A DNA stretch of 31,746 nt from an uncultured Oscillibacter sp. (lineage in GTDB: Bacteria > Bacillota > Clostridia > Oscillospirales > Oscillospiraceae), in contig CAMHBH010000004.1 of NCBI GenBank assembly GCA_946183175.1, positions 1-31,746 on the forward strand. Reading direction: 5' to 3'. This document shows, piece by piece, positions 21,484 through 29,611 of this stretch. Below the pieces are notes generated by a model. It was not told the origin of the DNA. It worked only from the letters and a program-made list of their open reading frames with translations, and did no database searches. Within the stretch, counting starts at the first letter, position 1. Each line of letters begins with the position of its first letter. A program made the position numbers and the translations under genes.

Positions 21484-22784
21484 ATACGGTGACAGTCATC
21501 GGCGCGGGACTTGCGGGGAGCGAATGCGCGTGGCAATTGGCGCGGCGGGGCGTCCGGGTGGACTTGCGCGAGATGAAACCCGTCAAACGTACCCCGGCGC
21601 ACGTCACCGACGATTTCGCGGAATTGTGCTGTTCCAATTCGCTACGCAGTGACCAGTTGAGCAACGCGGTCGGGCTGTTGAAAGAGGAATTGCGCCGCCT
21701 GGGTTCGCTGATTCTGGAATGTGCCGACGCGACGCGCGTCGAGGCCGGCGGGGCGCTGGCCGTCGACAGGCACGGTTTTTCCGCACTCGTCACGGAACGT
21801 ATCCGCGCACATCCCAATATCACCGTCACGCCCGGGGAAGTGACGGAAATCCCCGGGGGCGAAGTCGTGATAGCGTCGGGGCCGCTGACCTCCGACGCCC
21901 TCTCCGACGCCCTCCGCGATTTACTCGGCGACACCACCGCGCTTTCGTTCTACGACGCCTCCGCGCCGCTGGTCTCCGCCGCGAGTGTGGACATGTCGCG
22001 CGCGTGGTTCGGTTCCCGCTACGACCGCGGCACCGCCGATTATATCAACTGTCCCATGACCGAGGAGGAGTACGACGCCTTCCGCGACGCCCTGTCCGCC
22101 GCGCGGGAGGCCGACGTACACGGCTTTGAGGACAGGAAGGTTTTCGAGGGCTGTATGCCCGTGGAAGTCATGGCGCGCCGGGGGCGCGATACGCTGGCCT
22201 ACGGCCCCCTCAAACCGCGCGGCTTACGCGACCCGCGTACAGGGCGGGAGCCGTTCGCCGTCGTACAGCTCCGCCGCGATAACGCCGAGGGTTCGGTTTA
22301 CAACTTAGTCGGCTTTCAGACGCACTTGAAATTCCCGGAGCAGAAGCGCGTATTCTCCATGATTCCGGCCCTGCACGACGCCGAGTTTCTGCGCTACGGC
22401 GTCATGCACCGGAACACGTTTCTGGACTCCCCGCGCCTCTTAGACCGCTACTACCGCCTGAAACGCGAGCCGCGTATCTCGTTTGCCGGACAGATGACGG
22501 GCGTCGAGGGCTACGTGGAATCCGCCGCGAGCGGGTTCTTAGTGGGCGTGGAGACGGCGCGGCGGCTGTCCGGACTGCCCCCCGTCGACTTCCCGCGCGA
22601 GACCGCGATAGGCGCGCTGGCCTGTTACGTGTCCAACCAGTCCGTGACGGACTTCCAGCCCATGAACATCAATTTCGGAATCATGCCGCCGCTGGAACAG
22701 CGCGTAAGGGGCAAGCGGAATAAGAACGAGGCCATTTCCCGGCGTTCTCTCGAACTCATCAGCGCCATACGGGCGGAAGTATGA
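21480..22784 (+). CDS. trmFO: tRNA (uracil-54-C5)-methyltransferase, folate/FAD-dependent
   Basis: 434 residues. TrmFO makes ribothymidine at position 54 of tRNA using methylene-tetrahydrofolate and FADH2. The N-terminal dinucleotide-binding motif is 'VIGAGLAGSECAWQLA' (6-21). The conserved cysteines are visible: 'CCSNSLRSD' (50-58) and C225 in 'FEGCMPVEVMARRG'. The C-terminal 'FAGQMTGVEGYVESAASG' binds FAD. Length is canonical. It overlaps topA by 4 bases, with a GGAGC ribosome site inside the end of topA, so the two are translationally linked. The enzyme shares the methylene-folate pool with ThyX, encoded at 31301. Confidence 0.95.
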   Translation: MNTVTVIGAGLAGSECAWQLARRGVRVDLREMKPVKRTPAHVTDDFAELCCSNSLRSDQLSNAVGLLKEELRRLGSLILECADATRVEAGGALAVDRHGFSALVTERIRAHPNITVTPGEVTEIPGGEVVIASGPLTSDALSDALRDLLGDTTALSFYDASAPLVSAASVDMSRAWFGSRYDRGTADYINCPMTEEEYDAFRDALSAAREADVHGFEDRKVFEGCMPVEVMARRGRDTLAYGPLKPRGLRDPRTGREPFAVVQLRRDNAEGSVYNLVGFQTHLKFPEQKRVFSMIPALHDAEFLRYGVMHRNTFLDSPRLLDRYYRLKREPRISFAGQMTGVEGYVESAASGFLVGVETARRLSGLPPVDFPRETAIGALACYVSNQSVTDFQPMNINFGIMPPLEQRVRGKRNKNEAISRRSLELISAIRAEV

Positions 22785-22804
22785 TAAAGGTGGAGGTTTG
22801 CTAC

Positions 22805-23827
22805 ATGAAAATTATCGTAGACGCGATGGGCGGGGACAACGCCCCCGGGGCACTCGTCCGGGGCGCGCTGGAGGCGCACAAAGTCCACGGCGTGGACATC
22901 CTGCTTGTCGGCAGAACCGCCGACATCCTGCGTGTCGTGGAGGAGTGCGGGGAAAAGACGCTCCCGGCGGGCGTGGAAGTCAAGGACGCGCCGGAAGTCG
23001 TGGAGATTTCCGACCCGCCCGCGACGGCGTTCAAGAAGAAGAAAAACTCGTCGCTGACCATTGGGCTGAACCTCGTCCGCGACGGCGCGGGCGACGCGTT
23101 CGTGTCGGCGGGTTCGACGGGGGCGCTGTTGTCGGGGGCGACGCTGATTGTCAAGCGGATACGGGGTATCCGCCGCGCGGCGATGGGGCCCGTACTGCCC
23201 ACGTCAACCGGGAAAATGATTCTCTGCGACTGCGGCGCCAACGCCGTTTGTACGCCCGAGGACTTGCTACAGTTCGCGTACCTGGGCAGTTACTACGCCA
23301 AGCGCGTACTCGACATCGAAAACCCGCGCGTGGGCCTGCTCAACATCGGGGCCGAGGAGGAGAAGGGCGACCCGTTGCGCCACGACGCCTACGGGTTACT
23401 CCGCAAGGCCTCCGAGGCGAACCGGATACAGTTTATCGGCAACATCGAAGCAAGCGACGCTATGTTAGGCGGGGCGGACGTGGTGGTTACGGACGGATTC
23501 ACGGGGAACGTCATGCTCAAGAGCGTGGAGGGAACCGGAAAATTCTTCCTGCGGGAATTGAAAAAGTTATTCCTGACGAACCCCAAGACGAAAATCGCCG
23601 CCGCCATGCTCAAAGGCGACCTCGCCGACATGAAGAAGGCGCTTGACCCGTCGGAAGTGGGCGGGACGCCGTTCCTGGGGGTATCGCGGCCCGTCATCAA
23701 GGCCCACGGTTCGTCGAACGCCCGCGCGGTGTGCAACGCGATTCTGCGCGCGAAGGAGTACGCCGAGAGCGGCTTTATCGACGACGTGGAGAAGAATGTA
23801 GGCCTGATGAAAATCGGGCGGCCCTGA
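22805..23827 (+). CDS. plsX: Phosphate acyltransferase PlsX
   Basis: 340 residues. PlsX converts acyl-ACP and phosphate to acyl-phosphate, the donor for PlsY in phospholipid synthesis; it is a peripheral membrane enzyme. Family landmarks are the N-terminal 'KIIVDAMGGDNAP', 'SAGSTGALLSGA', 'GAEEEKGDPLRHDAY', 'VVTDGFTGNVMLKSVEG' and 'GVSRPVIKAHGSSN'. The ATG at 22805 is preferred over the in-frame ATG at 22781 because GGTGGAGG sits between them at the right distance and the family begins with MKIIVDAMGG. In many Firmicutes plsX neighbours fabD and acpP; here it ends the dprA-topA-trmFO set, followed directly by a terminator. Confidence 0.95.
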   Translation: MKIIVDAMGGDNAPGALVRGALEAHKVHGVDILLVGRTADILRVVEECGEKTLPAGVEVKDAPEVVEISDPPATAFKKKKNSSLTIGLNLVRDGAGDAFVSAGSTGALLSGATLIVKRIRGIRRAAMGPVLPTSTGKMILCDCGANAVCTPEDLLQFAYLGSYYAKRVLDIENPRVGLLNIGAEEEKGDPLRHDAYGLLRKASEANRIQFIGNIEASDAMLGGADVVVTDGFTGNVMLKSVEGTGKFFLRELKKLFLTNPKTKIAAAMLKGDLADMKKALDPSEVGGTPFLGVSRPVIKAHGSSNARAVCNAILRAKEYAESGFIDDVEKNVGLMKIGRP

Positions 23828-23832
23828 AATAC

Positions 23833-23864
23833 AGTCTCCCCCGTTGATATGGGGGAGGCTTTTT
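23833..23864 (+). terminator. Terminator after plsX
   Basis: A CTCCCCC/GGGGGAG stem (23836-23842 with 23851-23857), extended by G-C and A-T pairs around one wobble, loop GTTGATAT, followed by TTTT. It begins 6 bases past the plsX stop. Confidence 0.88.
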
Positions 23865-23900
23865 ACCATACTTGACAGGTTTCGCCGTGCGACTTGAAAC

Positions 23901-23927
23901 GCCCTCCCCCGGATTCCGGGAGAGGGC
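23901..23927 (-). terminator. Terminator after the SLH-GH25 gene
   Basis: GCCCTC (23901-23906) pairs with GAGGGC (23922-23927), with an inner CCGG-ATT-CCGG stem. On the minus strand it begins 6 bases after the stop of the gene at 23934 and is followed by GTTTC, a short T run. Confidence 0.6.
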
Positions 23928-23933
23928 ATTTTG

Positions 23934-25460
23934 TCAGCTTTTCGGCTTGAACCAGATATTCGAGTCGATTCTGTTGCCGATTCCGTACACGACGGCGCTT
24001 TCCGAGAACTGCCAGAAGTCCATCTGGTAGTAGAGATTCGGGTAGGGCCTCGTGGCGCTGGTCGTCGGGTACTGCGGGTACCACATCATGTAGGGTTCGA
24101 GCGCGCCCTGGTCGTACTTCATGTAGGCGCAGTAGCGGCTGTTGTAGAACATGGGCGTATACCCGGCGGCGGCGACGCGTTTACAGAACGCCACCGCGCA
24201 AGCCGTAGCCATTTCTTTCGACACGTTCGCCACGCGGTAGGAACTGTCGTTGATTTCCCAGTCGTAGGAGACGGGGCCGTTAATCTTATGCCCCCGGAGG
24301 CGTTCAATCACGAAGTCGGCTTCCTCGATAGCTTCCTTAATATTGATAGCCTGCGCGAAGATGTACGCGCCGGTCTGGATTCCCTGCGCCAGCGCGCCCT
24401 CGATATTCGTCGCGTAATAGGGGTCCTCGCGGAGCGCGCCCGTCGACGTGCCGCGCAATCCGACACGAATCATGGCGAACTGTACGCCGTCGGCCTTGGC
24501 GGCCTTCCAGTTAATCGTACCGCTGCTCCGGGCGCGGTTCTGGTAGGCGGATACGTCCACGCCGAACCAGGCGTCGTAGCGGTTGCCGACGTAGCGGATA
24601 CGCCGCCCGTCGCGCCAGACGAAGTCGCCCGCGCCTACTTTCAGCGTCTCGACGCCCGCGTAGATTGGGATTTTCGCGCCCTGGAACGTAAACGTACTCC
24701 CGGTGGTCTTGCCGGGGGTGAACACGTCGCGCACTGTCAGTTTCGACGCGGCCTTGTTCGGGAGGGTTCCGTATCTCGAGGCGGGGGTCGGTTCGGGTTC
24801 GGGCTGGGGCGTCGCCGAACCGCTGTTGAAGAAGCGTTTCAGGCGGCAGTAGACGGTCGCGGCCTCGGCGCGGTTGGCGACGACGTTGCCGTAAAACGAG
24901 CCGTCGTCGTAGCCGTTGAGAATGCCCTTGGAGTACACGCAGGCAACCGCGTTGCGCATAGCGTCGTTGGGGAATCTGTCCAAATCGGCGATGGAGGCGC
25001 GCGCGTTCAAAACCGGGGTGCGCGAGAACTCGACGCCTTTCGACTGGAGCAGGTTGTAGATAGCCTGCGCCATCTGGTAACGGGTGAGCTGTTGCGTCAT
25101 GCCGATGTTGATACCGTTGAGGAGGCCGTGTTCGCGGGCGACCCACTCGGCGGGGGTATACCACTCGATGTAGACGCCGCTGTTGGGGTCTATCCAGCCC
25201 AGCTCGTTATTGTAATCCTCCGTGTAGAAGGAGCGGGACATCATCACCGTGAAATGGGCCAGAGACAGCGGGGCCTCGGGTTCAAAGGTGCCGTTCGCGT
25301 AGCCCTTGATTGCGCCGTCGGCGGCGGCTTCCTCGATGTTGCCGTAAGACCAGAGACTTTCCGGGACATCCGAGAACGTCTGCGCGGCGGCGGGGAGCGT
25401 CAGGAAGACGCACAGGCCCGCTATGCAAAGTCCTCGGAAGAGAGCGCCTTTTCCTCTCAT
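23934..25460 (-). CDS. SLH-anchored GH25 lysozyme (N-acetylmuramidase)
   Basis: 508 residues. Signal peptide 1-26 (cleavage after AAA-Q). SLH-type repeats cover about 27-210: a clear first one ('FSDVPESLW...GYANGTFEPEAPLS'), a weaker middle one and a third ('ADLDRFPNDAMRNAV...GYDDGSFYG'). A Pro/Glu linker (216-228) and a short beta region (230-295) lead to a glycosyl hydrolase 25 domain (about 298-508). This starts 'FGVDVSAYQ' (D302) and carries the catalytic 'DWE' (D400, E402). GH25 enzymes cut the beta-1,4 bond between MurNAc and GlcNAc. The protein is predicted at the wall surface, held by pyruvylated polymer of the kind CsaB makes. AGGAGG precedes the ATG. Wall turnover or daughter-cell separation is the likely role. 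Confidence 0.9.
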   Translation of the reverse strand: MRGKGALFRGLCIAGLCVFLTLPAAAQTFSDVPESLWSYGNIEEAAADGAIKGYANGTFEPEAPLSLAHFTVMMSRSFYTEDYNNELGWIDPNSGVYIEWYTPAEWVAREHGLLNGINIGMTQQLTRYQMAQAIYNLLQSKGVEFSRTPVLNARASIADLDRFPNDAMRNAVACVYSKGILNGYDDGSFYGNVVANRAEAATVYCRLKRFFNSGSATPQPEPEPTPASRYGTLPNKAASKLTVRDVFTPGKTTGSTFTFQGAKIPIYAGVETLKVGAGDFVWRDGRRIRYVGNRYDAWFGVDVSAYQNRARSSGTINWKAAKADGVQFAMIRVGLRGTSTGALREDPYYATNIEGALAQGIQTGAYIFAQAINIKEAIEEADFVIERLRGHKINGPVSYDWEINDSSYRVANVSKEMATACAVAFCKRVAAAGYTPMFYNSRYCAYMKYDQGALEPYMMWYPQYPTTSATRPYPNLYYQMDFWQFSESAVVYGIGNRIDSNIWFKPKS

Positions 25461-25507
25461 GCCAAAATCCTCCTGTCTTTCAGAATAGGAATAAATCCGT
25501 ACTCTTT

Positions 25508-25536
25508 ATTTTATAGCAAAATTATGGAAAAGGCAA
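25508..25536 (-). promoter_or_regulatory. Promoter of the SLH-GH25 gene
   Basis: On the minus strand, -35 TTGCCT (25531-25536), a 17-base spacer and -10 TAAAAT (25508-25513). The local DNA is AT-rich. The leader is about 40 bases. A shifted reading (TATAAA as -10 with a 15- or 16-base spacer) is also possible. Confidence 0.55.
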
Positions 25537-25663
25537 GAGCGAAAAACACGGCGGGCGAAATCCGTCGAATTGCACAAAGCCGTTTTCCCGGCGCGGGCGA
25601 ATTTCCCGGAAAGTGTGTTCATTCCGTGCAAATTTTCCGGCGTCGTGGAAACGGAACCGCCTT

Positions 25664-25684
25664 TTGCGGGGAGTTGCCCCGCAA
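25664..25684. other. Perfect 8-bp hairpin in the gap
   Basis: TTGCGGGG (25664-25671) pairs with CCCCGCAA (25677-25684) around a 5-base loop. No T run follows on either strand. It lies between the degenerate terminator at 25711 and the SLH-GH25 promoter. Otherwise the 25537-25736 gap shows no gene. Confidence 0.4.
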
Positions 25685-25710
25685 TGATTGCCAAATGCGC
25701 GGCGCGGAAA

Positions 25711-25736
25711 ACCTCCCCGTGTCAACGGAGCGGGGC
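25711..25736 (-). terminator. Degenerate terminator after the 173-residue protein gene
   Basis: On the minus strand the gene stop (25737-25739) is followed at once by a CCCCG...CGGGG hairpin with an imperfect extended stem and then TTTT. The inner sequence CCGTTGACACGGGG is close to the loops of the other terminators here. Confidence 0.5.
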
Positions 25737-26258
25737 TTATGGTGTCTCGGCGTCCTGAAACCAGAGAATCTCCTGTACTTCCGCCTCCCCGGGGTCGGGG
25801 GCGATTTCCGACGGCGGGAGCTCGTCGACTTCCTCGGTGTCCTCTACGGCTTCCTCCCCCTCGGGGGCCTGACTGACTATCTCGTTTTCCAGCTTACTCT
25901 TGACCGCCAGCGCCAACAGGCGGTTTTGCGTACACTCTTTGAGTACGCTGTTGATGGCCTGCTGCATGGCGTACTGGGCCGCCGCGCGGTCTTCCTCAAT
26001 CGCCGTACGCAGTCGCTCATTCTTCCCCGTGACGACGTTCCACAGCCGCCGGAAAAGACTTTGTTCCGAAAGCCCGTTCGCCTTGGCCGCCGCGCTCGTC
26101 AGCGCCGACGAACACTCTAAAGCCAGTTCCTCAATCTGGGCGTAGTTGTCGCGGCTCTGCCGTAACATTTCCTCGATGACCTTGTCAATCTCCCCGGCAC
26201 AGGCCGCCGTGAGGTGTTCGGAGGGTGCCGTGTCCTGTACGGTAATCAGTTCGTCCAT
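25737..26258 (-). CDS. Small helical protein, partner of the patatin-like lipase (unknown function)
   Basis: 173 residues, no family recognised with confidence. It is predicted almost wholly helical: about residues 20-60 are a charged helix ('EIDKVIEEMLRQSRDNYAQIEELAL'), followed by 'FRRLWNVVTGKNERLRTAIEEDRAAAQYAMQQ' (about 69-100) and a final helix to about 128. The last ~45 residues are acidic and proline-rich. It has no signal peptide or membrane span and is probably cytoplasmic. It starts 13 bases after the patatin stop, with AAAGGAAG upstream, so the two are co-transcribed. It might regulate or scaffold the lipase, but that rests only on adjacency. Confidence 0.7.
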   Translation of the reverse strand: MDELITVQDTAPSEHLTAACAGEIDKVIEEMLRQSRDNYAQIEELALECSSALTSAAAKANGLSEQSLFRRLWNVVTGKNERLRTAIEEDRAAAQYAMQQAINSVLKECTQNRLLALAVKSKLENEIVSQAPEGEEAVEDTEEVDELPPSEIAPDPGEAEVQEILWFQDAETP

Positions 26259-26271
26259 GTCGTCACTTCCT

Positions 26272-27345
26272 TTATAGCGTCAGTACGTCGTCCTCTGTGG
26301 GAATGCCTGTCTGTAACAGGGCCTCGGCGTCCATGCCGGGGGCGTCGGGGGCGTCGTCCGCGCTCGAAAACTCTTCCAGCATTTCGTCGTAGTCGTCGCG
26401 GAGACTGCCCTTTTTCTGCGCCAACAGCATATTGACCTTGTCCTGGTAGCGCCGCTCCGATTCCTCGAAGGCCTGGAAAATGAGCTCGTTCTGCCGGTGA
26501 ATCATGGCGGCGTCGACGAACCCGCCGAGGGCCTTTTTGGTGTCGGCGTAGCCCTGCTCGATACGCCGCCCCGCGCCGCCCGCGCTAAAGTCCAGCGTGC
26601 CGTCCATGAGGCCGCCCAAGTCCGACTGCGGCGTAATCTCGATGAGTTTGGAGTTCGGGTACTTCTTGTGGTTGATGAGCACGTCCTGGGTTAAATGTAC
26701 GACGATGATGTACTTGACATCCATGGCGGCGACGGGCGCGATAGGGATATTGTCGCCGAGGAAGGGCACGCCGCCGTCGCAGTAGGTCTCGTTGCGGAAC
26801 GGGACTCTGTCGAATACGACGGGAATCGCCGAGGACGCCAGGAGAATTGTCTGGGCCTCGTCGGCGTCGAACTCGCGGAGGTCGAAGCGGCGCACCTTGA
26901 ATTTCGGGACGCGCAGGCAGGTGGCGAAACACGGTATGGGCGCGGCGCGGATGGCGTCGAAGTCCACGCCCTCGCGCATGAGGTACAGTAGCCCCTCGCG
27001 GGAGAAGGGCGCGGACTGCTTGATTTTCTTTGTAATGGCCGGGGCCAGCGTGGCGGAGGAGATATTCCGCTCGATGTCGGATTCCATCAGCCAGCGGAGC
27101 ACGTCTTCCTCGGAGTAGGAGCCGGGCGACAGAATCAACTCGGGTTTCATATTGCGCCAGATTTTCTCGGCGCGCTCTAAGTCGCCGGAGGCGAACAGCG
27201 CCGCGTTGAGCGCGCCGACGGAAGTCCCCGACACCGCGCAAACGTTCTTGTCCAGCCCGGCCTCGCGGAGGTACTTCCAGACGCCTATCTGGTACGCGCC
27301 CTTCCCGCCGCCCCCGGCTAATACCAATCCGATTCCGTTCAACAA
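26272..27345 (-). CDS. Patatin-like phospholipase
   Basis: 357 residues. Patatin-family lipases cleave acyl chains from phospholipids with a Ser-Asp dyad. All landmarks are present: the oxyanion loop 'GGGGKGAYQIG' (11-21), the nucleophile elbow 'GTSVG' (about 40-44) and the catalytic Asp in 'CDGGVPF' (about 188-194). The catalytic domain ends near residue 250; the rest is helical and charged with an acidic tail. There is no signal peptide, so it is cytoplasmic or membrane-peripheral, as for RssA/YlbK-type members. The start is TTG; two TTG codons are adjacent (27345 and 27342) and AGGGGGG precedes them, so either could be used. It is first of a two-gene unit with the 173-residue protein. Confidence 0.9.
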   Translation of the reverse strand: MLNGIGLVLAGGGGKGAYQIGVWKYLREAGLDKNVCAVSGTSVGALNAALFASGDLERAEKIWRNMKPELILSPGSYSEEDVLRWLMESDIERNISSATLAPAITKKIKQSAPFSREGLLYLMREGVDFDAIRAAPIPCFATCLRVPKFKVRRFDLREFDADEAQTILLASSAIPVVFDRVPFRNETYCDGGVPFLGDNIPIAPVAAMDVKYIIVVHLTQDVLINHKKYPNSKLIEITPQSDLGGLMDGTLDFSAGGAGRRIEQGYADTKKALGGFVDAAMIHRQNELIFQAFEESERRYQDKVNMLLAQKKGSLRDDYDEMLEEFSSADDAPDAPGMDAEALLQTGIPTEDDVLTL

Positions 27346-27372
27346 AATTCCCCCCTAAAAGCTGTTCGTGCC

Positions 27373-27401
27373 ATTGTACACCACGGCGGCGAAATCCGCA
27401 A
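27373..27401 (-). promoter_or_regulatory. Promoter of the patatin unit
   Basis: On the minus strand, -35 TTGCGG (27396-27401), a 17-base spacer and -10 TACAAT (27373-27378). The transcription start near 27366 gives a short leader of about 20 bases containing the AGGGGGG ribosome site. Confidence 0.65.
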
Positions 27402-27478
27402 CAGGAAATTTGGAAAAGATTCCCATACTTAACGCTCCCCCGCTGACGACTACACGCATACCGCCGCGCGGAATTTTA

Positions 27479-27507
27479 TTGACAAACCCGGGATTTTCCG
27501 CTATGCT
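27479..27507 (+). promoter_or_regulatory. Promoter of the acyl-CoA dehydrogenase/flavodiiron unit
   Basis: -35 TTGACA (27479-27484), a 17-base spacer and -10 TATGCT (27502-27507). The start near 27514 gives a leader of about 75 bases to the ATG at 27589, and shows that the open frame beginning at 27508 is not the gene start. Confidence 0.75.
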
Positions 27508-27588
27508 ATGGGCAGTTCCTCAATGACACGGACACCTCCCCGCGTCCGTGCAAGTACCAGACGCCACTTGTCGAAAAGGAGGAAACCT

Positions 27589-29493
27589 ATGCTCTACCAG
27601 ACCACCCCGGCCCATGAGGAGTTACGCGCGAAGGTGCGCGCGTTCGCGGAGGCGGAAGTCAAGCCCATTGCCTTTTCCCTCGACAAGAACAACGAGTTCC
27701 CCCGCGACGCCGTGCGCAAAATGGGCGAACTCGGCCTGATGGGCCTCCCCTACGATACCGAGTACGGCGGCGCGGGCGCGGATGTCCTGAGCTACGCAAT
27801 CGCCGTGGAGGAACTCGCGCGCGTCGACGGCGGCACGGGCGTCATCCTCTCCGCGCACACGTCCCTGGGCACGTACCCTATCGCGGCTTTCGGCAACGAG
27901 GAACAGAAAAAGAAATATCTGCCCGACCTCTGCTCCGGGCGGAAAGTCGGCGCGTTCGGCCTCACGGAACCCAACGCCGGCTCTGACGCCGGAGGCACCG
28001 AGACCACCGCCGAAGACCGCGGCGACTACTACCTGCTCAACGGCAACAAAATCTTCATCACGAACGGCGGCGAGGCCGACACCTACGTCGTGTTCGCGGT
28101 CACTACGCCCGGAATCGGCACGCGCGGCATTTCGGCCCTGATAGTCGAGAAGGGCTGGGAGGGCTTCACGTTCGGCGACCACTACGACAAAATGGGCATC
28201 CGCTCCTCCGCCACCTGTGAACTGAATTTCAACAACGTGAAAGTCCCGAAGGAAAACCTTCTGGGCAAGGAGGGCATGGGATTCAAAATCGCCATGTCGA
28301 CGCTCGACGGCGGGCGTATCGGAATCGCGGCGCAGGCGCTGGGAATCGCGCAGGGCGCGTATGAGGCGGCGGTTGAGTATTCCAAGGAGCGCGTGCAGTT
28401 CGGGCGGCCCATCTGCCAGCAGCAGGCGATAGCGTTCAAAATTGCCGACATGGCCACGAAGTTACGCTGTGCGCGGTTCCTCGTCTACAGCGCCGCCGAA
28501 CTCAAACAGGCCCACGCCCCCTACGGCATGGAGGCCGCTATGGCCAAGCAGTACGCGTCGGACATCGCGCTGGAAGTGACCAACGACGCCATGCAAATTT
28601 TCGGCGGGGCCGGGTTCATGAAGGGCATGGAAGTCGAGCGCTTCTACCGCGACGCCAAAATCACGACGATTTACGAGGGTACCAACGAGATACAGCGCGT
28701 GGTTATCGCGGCGCACATTCTGGGCAAGGCCGGGAAAGCCTCGTCGGCCCCCGTACAGCGTCAGGCCGAAACGAGTATCCGGAAGAAGATACTCTTCAAG
28801 GACGGTTCCGCGCAGGACAAAGTAGAGGCGCTTGTCGCGGCGCTCAAGAAGGACGGCCACGACTTCACCGTCGGCATTCCCGCCGATACCCCGATTGTAC
28901 AGGCCGAGCGCGTCGTGAGCGCGGGCAAGGGTATCGGCGAGCGCGGGAACATGAAGCTCATCGAGGATTTGGCCCGCGCCGCCGGGGCCGCGATTGGTTC
29001 GTCGCGTCCGGTCGCCGAAACGCTCCAGTACGTGCCCCTCAACCGCTACGTGGGCATGTCCGGACAGAAATTCACGGGGAATCTGTACATTGCCTGCGGC
29101 ATTTCGGGCGCTGTCCAGCACCTGAAGGGTATCAAGGACGCCGCCTACGTCGTGGCGATTAACAACGACCCCAACGCGAAAATCTTCAAGAACTGCGACT
29201 ACGGCATTGTCGGGGATGTCACGGAGATTCTGCCGCTCCTGACCGCTGCGCTGGATACCGGCGAGAAACAGCCCGCGCCGCCGATGGTCAAGATGAAGCG
29301 CGTCGCGCCGAAGAAGCCCTACGCGCCCAAGAAATACTACGTCTGCACGGGGTGCGGCAACGAGTACGACCCGCTCCGGGGCGACCCCGAGAACGAAGTC
29401 AAGCCGGGCACGGCGTTCAAGGACATTCCCGCCGGGTGGATGTGCCCGCACTGCGGCGAAACCCCCGACGGCTTTATTGAAATCGAAGTATAA
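27589..29493 (+). CDS. Acyl-CoA dehydrogenase / ETF-alpha FAD domain / rubredoxin fusion
   Basis: A 634-residue three-part flavoprotein. Residues 1-380 are a complete short-chain acyl-CoA dehydrogenase: 'FGLTEPNAGSDAGG' and 'FITNGGEADTYVVFA' line the flavin, and the catalytic Glu is E363 in 'IYEGTNEIQR'. Residues about 433-556 are the C-terminal FAD domain of an ETF alpha subunit: 'VVSAGKGIGERGN', 'GSSRPVAE', 'LYIACGISGAVQHLKG', 'VAINNDPNAKIF' and 'DYGIVGDVTEILPLL'. The N-terminal ETF-alpha domain is absent. Residues 582-634 are rubredoxin with C586, C589, C619 and C622. Electrons could pass from acyl-CoA through two flavins to the iron centre within one chain. The flavodiiron protein two genes downstream is the natural acceptor. 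AAAGGAGG precedes the ATG. The substrate chain length is not certain. Confidence 0.92.
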   Translation: MLYQTTPAHEELRAKVRAFAEAEVKPIAFSLDKNNEFPRDAVRKMGELGLMGLPYDTEYGGAGADVLSYAIAVEELARVDGGTGVILSAHTSLGTYPIAAFGNEEQKKKYLPDLCSGRKVGAFGLTEPNAGSDAGGTETTAEDRGDYYLLNGNKIFITNGGEADTYVVFAVTTPGIGTRGISALIVEKGWEGFTFGDHYDKMGIRSSATCELNFNNVKVPKENLLGKEGMGFKIAMSTLDGGRIGIAAQALGIAQGAYEAAVEYSKERVQFGRPICQQQAIAFKIADMATKLRCARFLVYSAAELKQAHAPYGMEAAMAKQYASDIALEVTNDAMQIFGGAGFMKGMEVERFYRDAKITTIYEGTNEIQRVVIAAHILGKAGKASSAPVQRQAETSIRKKILFKDGSAQDKVEALVAALKKDGHDFTVGIPADTPIVQAERVVSAGKGIGERGNMKLIEDLARAAGAAIGSSRPVAETLQYVPLNRYVGMSGQKFTGNLYIACGISGAVQHLKGIKDAAYVVAINNDPNAKIFKNCDYGIVGDVTEILPLLTAALDTGEKQPAPPMVKMKRVAPKKPYAPKKYYVCTGCGNEYDPLRGDPENEVKPGTAFKDIPAGWMCPHCGETPDGFIEIEV

Positions 29494-29553
29494 TGACAGT
29501 AAGGAGAATGACTTTTGAGAAATCCGCGTAACGGTTTGGGACTTGTGCGCTGA

Positions 29554-29580
29554 CCGGGAGGTTGGCGCAAGGCCTCCCGG
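29554..29580 (+). other. Hairpin between the fusion gene and the RNHCP gene
   Basis: CCGGGAGG (29554-29561) pairs perfectly with CCTCCCGG (29573-29580) around an 11-base loop. No T run follows. It may weaken read-through or protect the upstream message, setting different levels for the fusion and the downstream genes. The rest of the 118-base gap holds only the RNHCP ribosome site. Confidence 0.5.
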
Positions 29581-29611
29581 GAGTGTCGACAAACTTTCAG
29601 GAGGAATCCCA

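Noticed and set aside
23931..26120. 729-codon plus-strand open frame across the SLH-GH25 and 173-residue genes
   Set aside because: It crosses two supported minus-strand genes, a promoter and terminators. Composition reflects the complement of those genes.
29503..29533. Tiny ORF (MTFEKSA) before the RNHCP gene
   Set aside because: Seven codons, with the GGAG only one base from the ATG, so translation is unlikely.
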